Origin: Rhizobium sp. RU36D | Lineage (GTDB): Bacteria > Pseudomonadota > Alphaproteobacteria > Rhizobiales > Rhizobiaceae | Length of the DNA stretch: 64,000 nucleotides | Direction: 5' to 3' | Assembly: GCF_900176345.1 (NCBI RefSeq) | Contig: NZ_FWXU01000017.1 | Location: 1-64,000, forward strand | Shown here: piece after piece, positions 36,319-44,452 of the stretch | How positions within the stretch are numbered: the stretch's first letter is position 1 | Layout of the letters: each line of letters starts with the position of its first letter | The notes under the pieces: model-generated | The model's database searches: none | What the model saw: only the letters and a program-made list of their open reading frames with translations | Told to the model about the DNA's origin: nothing | Made by a program: the position numbers and the translations under genes

Positions 36319-37041
36319 CTAGAAATGCGCCTCACCGACTGCGAGAATTGGACCGGTTGCCTTGCCTGTTGGCGAGCCGCCGAACGGCTCAAGGCTGACA
36401 GCGAGAACGACGCCCGCGGCAAACTGTCGGCGTCTTTCCGCGGGTATCGAGATTTCCCCCTCGCCCGTCTGCGGCAGGACGCCAAGGGATAGCGGTTCCT
36501 TCTCACCTTCGATCAGCCAGAGTTCCAGGGAATGCTGTGCCCTCTCTCCGGTCGCGACAGGCGTGACCCGAAGCCGGCCGGAGGCATCGTCATAGCGGGC
36601 GACCAGGCTGATGGAATTGTCCTTGCCGGCCATTTCCGCGACCAGAGGCGGGCGGGGAATATTGCCGAATTCCACAAGCTCGTCACCCACCACGAACACA
36701 AGGGCTGCGAGGCTTGCAACGGCCACGCTGCGCCAGACAGCAACCGATGACCACAGGAAGGCCCAGAGGCCGGTGCGGGTCGTTTCGCGGGCTTCGTCGC
36801 CGTGAATTCTGGTCTCGATTTTCGACAGGAGATGCGCCGGGGGCATCTGCGCCTGATAATCGTCATCAAAGTGGGATAGGTTCTCTTCCCAGCGACGGAC
36901 GATGGCGGCAAAATTCCGGTCGCGGCGCATGCGCTCTTCGACCGCGCGCCTAGCCTTTGCATCGAGGACGCCGACCACGTATTCGCCGGCGAGCACTTCG
37001 TCGTGCGAGCGATCTCCCTGGCTCTTGTCTGGCGTCGTCAT
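36319..37041 (-). CDS. Anti-sigma factor, RskA type
   Basis: A 240-residue single-pass membrane protein. The N-terminal cytoplasmic part has HDEVLAGEYVVGVLDAKARRAVEERM, the short sigma-binding helix set of RskA proteins; one membrane helix lies near 95-115; the C-terminal domain (about 120-240) has SLELWLIEGEKEPLSLGVLP as in RskA. It should hold the co-encoded ECF sigma factor at the membrane until proteolysis. The start overlaps the sigma gene stop by four bases, so stoichiometric production is likely. Confidence 0.9.
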   Translation of the reverse strand: MTTPDKSQGDRSHDEVLAGEYVVGVLDAKARRAVEERMRRDRNFAAIVRRWEENLSHFDDDYQAQMPPAHLLSKIETRIHGDEARETTRTGLWAFLWSSVAVWRSVAVASLAALVFVVGDELVEFGNIPRPPLVAEMAGKDNSISLVARYDDASGRLRVTPVATGERAQHSLELWLIEGEKEPLSLGVLPQTGEGEISIPAERRRQFAAGVVLAVSLEPFGGSPTGKATGPILAVGEAHF

Positions 37042-37577
37042 TGGTCCAAGCACTCTCTCAATTTCAGCAGACTGCGGCGCAACCAGGTGCGCATGGTGTT
37101 CAGGGGCACATCGAATCGATCGGCCAGTTCCTGATAGCTTACCCCTTCGACATAGGCGAAGCGCACTGCCTGAGCCCTGTCAGATTCCAACTGTTCCATA
37201 CAACTGTCAATGCGCTTTCCTTCACTGACGAGGATGGCATTCTGCTCTGGATTGATCTCAAGCGCCGGCAATTCTTCCGCCTCGTCGAGCTCTGCGCCAA
37301 CTGGCTGACGAACGCGGAGCCGGTCTATGCAATGGTGCCGCGTAATGGCGCAAATCCAAGCGATGCCGCTATTGCCGGCGGCGGCAAAACTATCGGCACG
37401 GTTCCAGATTCGCACGAACACCTCCTGCAAGGCGTCCTCGGCCTCGGTCCTATCCTTCAAGATACGAAGGCAGATGCCAAAAAGTTTCGGGCTGGCGATC
37501 TTGTAGAGGGCGGCAAAGCCTGCGCGGTCCTTCAATGCCACGCGGGCCAGCAGCGGGGCCACCTCATCGATATGCAT
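37038..37577 (-). CDS. ECF sigma factor, SigK-like
   Basis: A 179-residue sigma-70 family factor: region 2 with ASPKLFGICLRILKDRTEAEDALQEVFVRIW and a DNA-melting segment SGIAWICAITRHHCIDRLR, and region 4 with FAYVEGVSYQELADRFDVPLNTMRTWLRRSL. The start at 37577 has GGAGG ten bases upstream; the frame to 37646 is not conserved in type. It is coupled to the RskA-type anti-sigma gene. Likely targets include the fasciclin gene downstream. No obvious copy of the fasciclin promoter motif is seen before the sigma gene. Confidence 0.93.
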   Translation of the reverse strand: MHIDEVAPLLARVALKDRAGFAALYKIASPKLFGICLRILKDRTEAEDALQEVFVRIWNRADSFAAAGNSGIAWICAITRHHCIDRLRVRQPVGAELDEAEELPALEINPEQNAILVSEGKRIDSCMEQLESDRAQAVRFAYVEGVSYQELADRFDVPLNTMRTWLRRSLLKLRECLDQ

Positions 37578-37735
37578 GGGTCCTAGGCCTCCTCCGCATG
37601 GTCCAAGCTTACATAGGGTAACGCCGGGCATCCTCAAGCGGATCAAACGCGAGGGTCATTCGCCGCGCGGATGATTATTCCCTCCCGGTGCAAGTTGCGC
37701 TAAAACCCCGCGCGACAAACCAAAAGGGATTTCCG

Positions 37736-38623
37736 ATGACCGCCTCCGAAAGCGAAACCCAGGCACGGCTGCTGGCCCAGGCGCTGCCCTTCATGCAGCG
37801 CTATGAGAACAAGACAATCGTCGTGAAATATGGCGGCCACGCCATGGGCAATGCCGAACTCGGCAAGGCATTTGCTGCGGATATCGCGCTGCTCAAGCAA
37901 TCCGGCGTCAATCCCATCGTCGTCCATGGCGGCGGCCCGCAGATCGGGGCGATGCTGACGAAGCTCGGTATCGAATCGAAGTTCGAGGGCGGATTGCGCG
38001 TCACGGACCGGCAGACGGTCGAGATCGTTGAGATGGTGCTGGCCGGGTCGATCAACAAGGAAATCGTGGCGCTGATCAACCAGACCGGCGAATGGGCCAT
38101 CGGCCTCTGCGGCAAGGACGGCAACATGGTCTTCGCCGAAAAGGCAAAGAAGACCGTGACCGATCCGGATTCCAATATCGAGCGCGTGCTCGATCTCGGC
38201 TTCGTCGGCGAGGTCGTCGAGGTCGACCGTACCCTGCTCGACCTCCTGGCCAAGTCCGAGATGATCCCGGTCATCGCGCCAGTCGCGCCGGGTCGCGACG
38301 GCGAGACCTACAACATCAATGCCGACACCTTTGCCGGCGCGATTGCTGGTGCGCTGAACGCGACCCGCCTCCTGTTCCTCACCGATGTTCCCGGTGTTCT
38401 GGACAAGAACAAGGAACTCATCAAGGAACTGACCGTGGCCGAGGCCCGGGCCCTGATCAAGGACGGCACGATCTCCGGCGGCATGATCCCCAAGGTCGAG
38501 ACCTGCATCGACGCGATCAAGGCAGGCGTCCAGGGTGTGGTTATCCTCAACGGCAAGACGTCCCATTCCGTCCTGCTTGAGATCTTCACGGAGCATGGTG
38601 CAGGGACACTGATCGTTCCCTGA
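37736..38623 (+). CDS. argB: Acetylglutamate kinase
   Basis: Phosphorylates N-acetylglutamate, the second and usually feedback-controlled step of arginine synthesis. The 295-residue protein has [23 protein letters not shown], the glutamate-binding [12 protein letters not shown], and [10 protein letters not shown] with SGGMIPKV. The N-terminal helix before VVKYGG ([21 protein letters not shown]) is the extension found in arginine-sensitive hexameric enzymes. Start at 37736; it converges on the MFS gene. Confidence 0.97.
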   Translation: MTASESETQARLLAQALPFMQRYENKTIVVKYGGHAMGNAELGKAFAADIALLKQSGVNPIVVHGGGPQIGAMLTKLGIESKFEGGLRVTDRQTVEIVEMVLAGSINKEIVALINQTGEWAIGLCGKDGNMVFAEKAKKTVTDPDSNIERVLDLGFVGEVVEVDRTLLDLLAKSEMIPVIAPVAPGRDGETYNINADTFAGAIAGALNATRLLFLTDVPGVLDKNKELIKELTVAEARALIKDGTISGGMIPKVETCIDAIKAGVQGVVILNGKTSHSVLLEIFTEHGAGTLIVP

Positions 38624-38647
38624 CACCCGTTGGGCTGCCCAGGCCGG

Positions 38648-40132
38648 TCATTCGATCGGCATGGGCGGCAGCTCAACCTTGTCTGCGATGTGCCGCGGTC
38701 GAAGCAACATGACCGCGATCAGCACAAGAATATAGGCTGAGAAGTTGTAGAACAGGCCGGTTGCCAGGCTGTCGATATAGGCGGCGTGCGGGGGCATTCC
38801 CGCTGCCATCGACCTCTCCAGGCTCGAGAAGAAGATCTGGCTGACGATGGCTATGCCAAAGGCGCTACCGACCTGCTGGATGGCCTGCAAGGCGCCCGAG
38901 CCAGATCCGGCGTCATGGGGCGGCACGCCTGCCAGAACCACCTGGAACATCGGCGCAATCGCAATGCCCATGCCAAGACCGCTCAGCAGCAGGTAAGGCA
39001 GCAGTGCGGCGCGATCCGCGACATCCCCGAAGCCCATGACCTGATAGCGCAGTGCGAACATGCCCGTGGCGACCATGACGAGGCCGAGCGCAATTCGGAC
39101 CCGTGGCGCGATATTGCCGAGGCGACCCGAGATCACGGAGGCGACCAGGATGCCGATGGAAAACGGAATGGTCGTGAAGCCCGATTGCAGCGGCGTAAAT
39201 CCGAAGCCTTCCTGCAGGAACATCGCGAAGATCAGAAAAAAGCCCGGCAGCGTCGAGAAGAAGGTGGCCGACATCAGCGCGCCGATCACGTAATTGCGGT
39301 TCGACATGAGGCTGACCGGCAGCAGTTCCGGCTCTCCGAGCCGCCGCTGGCGCTGCTCCCAGAAGAAGAAGGCGATAGCGGCCGGTAGCGCCATGACCAG
39401 CATGGCAATGCACCACCAGGGCCAGCCGAAGCCGCGACCTTCGATCAGCGGGAAGATGACGCAGAAGATGGTGACGGCGGCAATGGCGATGCCGCCGAAG
39501 TCATTGCGCAAACCGGGACGCACCGGCAGGACGGGAATAAGGCGACGTCCCACCAGAATGGTCAGGATGCCGATCGGGATATTGATCAGGAAGATCGGGC
39601 GCCAGGCCAGGCCCCAGAGATCCATGCCGATCAGCCAGCCGCCGATGATGGGGCCGGAGACGGATGCAAGGCCAGCACTCAAACCGAACAGCGAGAAGGC
39701 AGCGGCACGCTCCTTGGGCGGGAACATCATCTGGGCGATCGCCAGCACCTGGGGTGTCATGATGGCGCCACCAGCACCCTGCAGGAAGCGCGCACCGATC
39801 AGCATTTCCGTGCTGGTGGACAAGCCGCACAGCAGCGATGCCGTGGTGAAGGCGCCGACACCGACGAGAAAGACCTGCTTCTTGCCGCGCACGTCGCCAA
39901 GACGGCCGAACGGCAGCAGGCCAAGGGCAAAGACCAGAACATAGCCGGCGACGATCCATTCGATTTCGCTGGACGAGGCACCGAGATCCCGCTGCAGGCT
40001 CGGCAGCGCGACATTGACGATCGTCACGTCGAGCAGGTTCATGAAATTGGCCAGCATCATGATGCCGAGGGCGGACCAGCGTCTCGGGTATGCATCCGCG
40101 CCTTCGGCGCCGGGATTAGTTTTCGCCTGCAT
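38648..40132 (-). CDS. DHA2-family MFS multidrug efflux transporter
   Basis: A 494-residue inner-membrane proton antiporter with about 14 helices. Motif A GRLGDVRGKKQ follows TM2; motif C-like GLSAGLASVSGPIIGGWL marks drug antiporters; NLLDVTIVNVALPSLQRDL is the EmrB/QacA-type first helix. No membrane-fusion partner gene is present, so it probably works alone. Its start lies within the last 17 bases of the TetR gene, so both are cotranscribed and likely induced together by a drug-like ligand. Confidence 0.92.
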   Translation of the reverse strand: MQAKTNPGAEGADAYPRRWSALGIMMLANFMNLLDVTIVNVALPSLQRDLGASSSEIEWIVAGYVLVFALGLLPFGRLGDVRGKKQVFLVGVGAFTTASLLCGLSTSTEMLIGARFLQGAGGAIMTPQVLAIAQMMFPPKERAAAFSLFGLSAGLASVSGPIIGGWLIGMDLWGLAWRPIFLINIPIGILTILVGRRLIPVLPVRPGLRNDFGGIAIAAVTIFCVIFPLIEGRGFGWPWWCIAMLVMALPAAIAFFFWEQRQRRLGEPELLPVSLMSNRNYVIGALMSATFFSTLPGFFLIFAMFLQEGFGFTPLQSGFTTIPFSIGILVASVISGRLGNIAPRVRIALGLVMVATGMFALRYQVMGFGDVADRAALLPYLLLSGLGMGIAIAPMFQVVLAGVPPHDAGSGSGALQAIQQVGSAFGIAIVSQIFFSSLERSMAAGMPPHAAYIDSLATGLFYNFSAYILVLIAVMLLRPRHIADKVELPPMPIE

Positions 40133-40781
40133 TGAGCTTCTCTTTTGCGGTCGGTGAAAGGAAAGAACGGAGAATTTCGTCGGAAACGGTGGTCAGATCG
40201 GGAGGTTCCGCATCGGGATATTGAGTCAGGCCGATGATCGTTCCCGTGACGATCACGGCGGCCGCCTCCGGGTCGAGGTCGCTTCGGAACTGCCCGCAGG
40301 CCTTGCCATCGCGGACGATGCCGGCAACACGAGCCCGCCAGTCCAGTCGCAGGGGAACGAGATAACGCGCGACATTCTCGTCGATGCGCGCCCGCTGGCC
40401 AAGTTCCGCCATCACCTGCAGCAGCTGCGGGTTTTTCTGTCGCAACGTCTGGAATTCGCTGATCTCCAGCCGGAGTTCATCGGCGGGCGTCAGGTTTTCC
40501 CGGCTCCAGACTCCGCTCTGCGCGGCAAACTCATCGCGCATCGACGCCGTGACAAGCTCGATCAGCGCCTCCTTGGTGGGCACATGATAGTGCAGCGTCG
40601 CGATATTGATGCCGACGGCCGAGGCAATGTCTCGGGTGCGCAATCCGTCGAGGCCCTTCTCGACGATCAATTGACGCGCCGCCGCTGCAATCGCCAGGCG
40701 TCGATCTGGCCCACTCTCGCGGTGCCGCGGGGGCGCATGTTTGCGGCCTGTTGATGGGGACTGGTTCTCTTGAGTGGTCAT
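40116..40781 (-). CDS. TetR-family repressor of the MFS pump
   Basis: A 221-residue regulator with a TetR HTH (about 26-72: AAARQLIVEKGLDGLRTRDIASAVGINIATLHYHVPTKEAL) and a helical ligand domain with a TetR_C-type Asp/Leu-rich region. It is first in a two-gene operon with the DHA2 pump. A perfect inverted repeat abuts its start codon, so tight self-repression is expected. The chosen start at 40781 is the first ATG; an upstream TTG is in frame. Confidence 0.92.
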   Translation of the reverse strand: MTTQENQSPSTGRKHAPPRHRESGPDRRLAIAAAARQLIVEKGLDGLRTRDIASAVGINIATLHYHVPTKEALIELVTASMRDEFAAQSGVWSRENLTPADELRLEISEFQTLRQKNPQLLQVMAELGQRARIDENVARYLVPLRLDWRARVAGIVRDGKACGQFRSDLDPEAAAVIVTGTIIGLTQYPDAEPPDLTTVSDEILRSFLSPTAKEKLNAGEN

Positions 40782-40801
40782 AATCAATCACTTGATTGAT
40801 T
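40782..40801. promoter_or_regulatory. TetR operator palindrome
   Basis: AATCAATCA and TGATTGATT are perfect inverted arms with a two-base centre, directly upstream of the TetR start codon. Size and symmetry fit a TetR dimer site; at this place it would block the transcript leader or its promoter. Confidence 0.7.
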
Positions 40802-40864
40802 TCCGTTTGGAATGCAAGCGGAATTGCAGGCGCAGCCGTGCATTCAATGCAAGGTGGATTTGCG

Positions 40865-41389
40865 TCAGCTGGCGAACAGGCCGACGGGCCGCATCTGGCC
40901 CTCATGCCGCAGAAGCCATTTCTTTCGCCAGAGCCCGCCGCCATATCCGGTCAGTGATCCGTCGGAACCGATGCAGCGGTGGCAGGGAATGATGATGGCT
41001 ATGGGATTGGCGCCATTGGCCTTGCCGACAGCGCGCACGGTCTCCAGTCCGCCGACCTTCCTGGCGATATCGCCATAGGAACAGGTTTCCGCGAGAGGCA
41101 CCTGCAGCAACTCCCTCCAGACGCTTTTCTCGAAGTCACTGCCTGCGGGGGAAAGCGGGACGGAAAACGTGGCGGATCGTCCGGAAAAATAGTCCGCCAT
41201 GTCAGACGTGGCCTGAGCAGTCACCGCATTACCGTCAACGGATACCGGCGCTCCCATACGCAGTTCGAGAGCCGCGATATCCTCCTGTCGGGATAATCTA
41301 TCGCGGAACTCCAGGACATGCAGGCTTGCGGCATCGGCGATGGCCACCATGTCGCCAAGCGGCGTTTCGATCCATTCGGCATAGAACAT
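40865..41389 (-). CDS. ogt: Methylated-DNA--protein-cysteine methyltransferase
   Basis: A 174-residue suicide repair protein taking methyl groups from O6-methylguanine. The acceptor Cys136 is in IIIPCHRCIG; the DNA-binding helix has SYGDIARKVGGLETVRAVGKANGANP. There is no Ada N-terminal zinc or AraC domain. GGAGG lies five bases before ATG 41389; the upstream frame to 41425 is not needed. Confidence 0.95.
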   Translation of the reverse strand: MFYAEWIETPLGDMVAIADAASLHVLEFRDRLSRQEDIAALELRMGAPVSVDGNAVTAQATSDMADYFSGRSATFSVPLSPAGSDFEKSVWRELLQVPLAETCSYGDIARKVGGLETVRAVGKANGANPIAIIIPCHRCIGSDGSLTGYGGGLWRKKWLLRHEGQMRPVGLFAS

Positions 41390-41425
41390 GCTGGCCTCCG
41401 CAGCGCGTTGATGACCTTCCGTCAA

Positions 41426-41448
41426 GGTAGCGCCCGCAAAACGCTACC
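41426..41448 (-). terminator. Possible hairpin after the DMT gene
   Basis: GGTAGCG and CGCTACC form a 7-bp stem with a nine-base loop, 15 bases past the DMT stop at 41464 in the minus-strand transcript. The T run is poor. Confidence 0.35.
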
Positions 41449-41463
41449 GCAATCCGCCACGGC

Positions 41464-42378
41464 TCACGTAACCAGCAGCAGCAGGACGCCGAGCACGATC
41501 AGAAGACAACCGGCAATCTCGAAGCCGTTGATCTTTTCCTTGAAGACGAAGACGGAGGAGGCAAAGGTGAAGAGCATTTCCACCTGCGCCAGCGCTTTGA
41601 CCACGGCCACCTGCTGAAGGGTCATGGCGATGAACCACCCGAAGGATGCGGTGGCGCCGACAAAGCCGACCAGCGTTGCAATCCGCCATGCCGCAGCGAC
41701 CCTTCCAAGCTCCTGCCGGTCGCGCAGAAGCATCCAGGCCAGCATCGAGATCGTTTGAATGAGGATCACGACGACGAGGGTAAAGCCGGCCTGCATGACC
41801 GCATCAGGCTGCGGCAGGCTCGGGGCCAGGGCAAGCGACGCCTGCCGATAGGAAATACCGGACACGCCGAAAAACAGCCCGGACATCAGCCCGATCTGGG
41901 CGGTGCGGCTGAGAACCGAGGTCAGGAGCGCTTTAGGCGTGATGGCGGTGCGCGCGACCGATATCAACATGACCCCGACGACCGAGATCACGATCGCCAT
42001 GATGACGGGCAGCGTGATCTTCTCTCCGAACAGGACCAGCGCGATCAGGGCTGCCTGGGCCGGTTCCGTGCGGGAATAGGCTGTGCCAACCGCGAAGTTG
42101 CGGAAGGAAAACAGATGCACCAGGAGGAACGTGGCGGCGATCTGGGCAAAGGCTCCGACTGTGGCCCAGAACCAGAAGGGACCGTTCATCACAGGCAGCG
42201 GCCGATCCAGGCCATAATGCAGGATGGCGAGATAGGCCACGGCGAAGGGCACGCCATAACCGAAGCGGGCGAAGGTGGCGCCGGTCGTACCCATGCGCCC
42301 CTTCAGGTGTTTCTGCAGCGCCGAGCGCATGTTCTGGAGGAAGGCGCTGGCAAAAGTGATGACGGCCCAGACTTCCAT
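41464..42378 (-). CDS. EamA/DMT-family membrane transporter
   Basis: A 304-residue protein with ten predicted helices in two EamA repeats, starting MEVWAVITFASAFLQNMRSALQKHL. The first repeat ends with TEPAQAALIALVLFGEKITLP, the second with AQVEMLFTFASSVFVFKEKINGFEIAG, the paired Glu-containing motifs of the family. It is distinct from the DMT gene near 34 kb. Substrate unknown. It is on the minus strand upstream of ogt with 38 bases between stop and that gene's frame. Confidence 0.88.
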   Translation of the reverse strand: MEVWAVITFASAFLQNMRSALQKHLKGRMGTTGATFARFGYGVPFAVAYLAILHYGLDRPLPVMNGPFWFWATVGAFAQIAATFLLVHLFSFRNFAVGTAYSRTEPAQAALIALVLFGEKITLPVIMAIVISVVGVMLISVARTAITPKALLTSVLSRTAQIGLMSGLFFGVSGISYRQASLALAPSLPQPDAVMQAGFTLVVVILIQTISMLAWMLLRDRQELGRVAAAWRIATLVGFVGATASFGWFIAMTLQQVAVVKALAQVEMLFTFASSVFVFKEKINGFEIAGCLLIVLGVLLLLVT

Positions 42379-42742
42379 GGTGTTTCTCCGGGAAGCGACC
42401 AGATGCGAGACGGGTTGAAGCCCTCTCCAGCACGCCGGTCGAGAATAACGGGAATTGCGAGGATTGGCTGTGCGACACAGCCGGGGCGGGCGTCAGCTCA
42501 GCCGGCTCAGGGCTTTGCAGGAATAGGATGCGAAAAAGCGGGCCGGCAGGAGCTTGTGGTCCTGCAGGATGAATGCCGCCTTCTGCCAATGCCGATGATC
42601 GGTTCGCATGAGCACCGGCATAGCACTTTTCGAGGCGGCGACCAATTCTATTTCCATGCCGCTGCTTCAGCACGTTTGCCAAATGCGATCGGCACCGCAA
42701 ATACGCATTTTCTTCCGTCGGCGGCTCTGACATAAGGGAGCC
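42379..42742. other. Intergenic region with divergent promoters
   Basis: This 364-base gap separates the minus-strand DMT gene from the plus-strand nucleotidase gene. Besides promoter space it contains one unsupported small minus-strand frame (42493-42657). I see no clear operator, terminator or RNA. Confidence 0.5.
42493..42657 (-). CDS. Possible small protein (unsupported, 54 codons)
   Basis: ATG at 42657 opens 54 codons ending TGA at 42493. The product is basic, with a hydrophobic centre (KAAFILQDHKLLPARFFASY). There is no good Shine-Dalgarno sequence, and I recognise no family. It is recorded because the flanking gap is otherwise empty; it may be chance. Confidence 0.2.
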   Translation of the reverse strand: MEIELVAASKSAMPVLMRTDHRHWQKAAFILQDHKLLPARFFASYSCKALSRLS

Positions 42743-43456
42743 ATGACAAAGATGACATCGCTTCCGAACGCTGCTGATTTCGCTGATGTGCACGACTGGG
42801 TCTTCGACCTGGATAATACGCTCTATCCGCATCACATCGACCTGTTCGCCCAGATCGACCGCAACATGACGGCCTTCGTCGCCGAATTGTTGCAACTGGC
42901 GCCTGAGGATGCGAAGCGGCTGCAGAAGCAGTACTACCGCGACCATGGCACGACGCTGGCCGGCCTGATGCTGCATCACGGCATCAATCCGGACAGCTTT
43001 CTCGAGCGGGCCCATGCGATCGACTATTCGGCGCTGCTGCCGGATGAGCGGCTAGGCACGGCCATTCGGGCGCTGCCGGGCCGGAAGTTCATCTTCACCA
43101 ACGGCACGGTGAGCCACGCCCAGGCTGCCGCTCGGGCGCTCGGCATCCTCGATCATTTCGACGACATCTTCGACATCGTAGCGGCGGATTATGTGCCTAA
43201 GCCCGCAGGCGAAACCTATGACAAGTTTATGAGCCTGCACCGCGTCGATACGCGCCATGCGGCGATGTTCGAGGACCTGCCGCGCAATCTGGCCGTGCCC
43301 AAGGCGCTGGGCATGAAGACCGTTCTTCTGGTGCCGGTGAACCTGGGGACGGCGGTTCTGGAAAGCTTCGAGCGGGCCGATACGGCGGAAAATGGCGCCG
43401 ACATCGACTACATGACGGATGACCTTACCGGCTTTCTTGAGGCAATACTTCGTTAA
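42743..43456 (+). CDS. HAD-family pyrimidine 5'-nucleotidase
   Basis: A 237-residue HAD phosphatase. The nucleophile motif is VFDLDNTLYP (Asp22, Asp24), motif II FTNGT, and motif III/IV with Lys in YVPKP and the acid FEDLPRNL. This subgroup (SDT1-like) dephosphorylates UMP/CMP or related compounds. The start at 42743 has AAGGGAG near the expected position. It stands alone. Confidence 0.9.
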   Translation: MTKMTSLPNAADFADVHDWVFDLDNTLYPHHIDLFAQIDRNMTAFVAELLQLAPEDAKRLQKQYYRDHGTTLAGLMLHHGINPDSFLERAHAIDYSALLPDERLGTAIRALPGRKFIFTNGTVSHAQAAARALGILDHFDDIFDIVAADYVPKPAGETYDKFMSLHRVDTRHAAMFEDLPRNLAVPKALGMKTVLLVPVNLGTAVLESFERADTAENGADIDYMTDDLTGFLEAILR

Positions 43457-43576
43457 CTTTTTGAATTGCATCAAATATTACCAAACATTCATCCATCCTT
43501 ACGGATGTTTAAGTAGGACCGTGGGTCCACCCGGCATAAGCTCCAGTCATCCCAACTCGGATGGAAGGAAGCACAC

Positions 43577-44227
43577 ATGAACGGGAAGACAATCACTCTG
43601 GCAGCACTGGCAGCCACCCTGATGATCGGCACGTCGGCGACCGCATCATTGGCTCGTGATGGCCAGCGCGAGGGGCAGATGGGCCGCGGTGGCCCGGAAC
43701 GCATGTTCGTCACCATGCTGCAGCAGATGGACACCAACAGCGACGGCAAGATCTCCAAGGAAGAGGCCGCTGCCGGACGCGACAAGCTGTTCACGACGAT
43801 CGATGCAGACAGCAACGGCGTCCTGACGCCGGGCGAAATGCGCAAGCATCGCGAGGCCATGATGGAAGCGCGCAAGGCCGAGATGGCCCAGAATGCGCCG
43901 CAGGCGGACGACAAGCCGGCACCCGGTGACGACGATCGTCCGGGCTGGCGCCATCATCACGGCGACCGCGCCGATGCCGGCGAAGGCCCTCATGGCAAGG
44001 GTCAGCATGGCTGGCGTCACGACGCCCGCAATGACGAGGGCGAACGTCGCCCCGGTCCGCGCGGCGGCATGGGCATGATGCGCGTGGCCGATACCGACGA
44101 GAACGGCCAGATCAGCAAGGAAGAGGCCGTGGCCATGGGCGACAAGATGTTCGAGCGCATGGACACGGACAAGGACGGCTCGATCAGCGCCGCCGACTTC
44201 CCCAAGCGCGGCGCCTGGATTCGCTAA
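43577..44227 (+). CDS. Exported EF-hand calcium-binding protein
   Basis: A 216-residue protein with a signal peptide (about 1-26) and four EF-hand loops in two pairs: DTNSDGKISKEE (52-63), DADSNGVLTPGE (76-87), DTDENGQISKEE (172-183) and DTDKDGSISAAD (196-207). The middle (about 110-160) is rich in His, Asp and Gly and could bind metals. It is likely a periplasmic calcium buffer or sensor. GGAAGG stands upstream of the ATG. The gene is monocistronic with its own terminator. Confidence 0.9.
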   Translation: MNGKTITLAALAATLMIGTSATASLARDGQREGQMGRGGPERMFVTMLQQMDTNSDGKISKEEAAAGRDKLFTTIDADSNGVLTPGEMRKHREAMMEARKAEMAQNAPQADDKPAPGDDDRPGWRHHHGDRADAGEGPHGKGQHGWRHDARNDEGERRPGPRGGMGMMRVADTDENGQISKEEAVAMGDKMFERMDTDKDGSISAADFPKRGAWIR

Positions 44228-44286
44228 CATCGGCATGGCGGTCCTGACAGCGTCAGGTCCCGCGCTGAAAAGCCAAGTGTTCAAAG

Positions 44287-44314
44287 AGGTCGCCCCCTGC
44301 GGGCGGCCTTTTTT
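44287..44314 (+). terminator. Terminator of the EF-hand gene
   Basis: AGGTCGCCC pairs with GGGCGGCCT (one G-U) around CCTGC, followed by TTTTTT. It lies 60 bases after the stop. Confidence 0.92.
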
Positions 44315-44452
44315 GCATGTTTGGCCCGCTGGCTCGTCTCCCGCGCAAGACGGCTTGTCGAAAGCCCCTTCCTTCCGATAACCATTGGGTCTTCCATCCG
44401 CTGTCGGCGACCTGATGCCACAGTGTCCACCTTCAATCGCAAGGGACCCATC

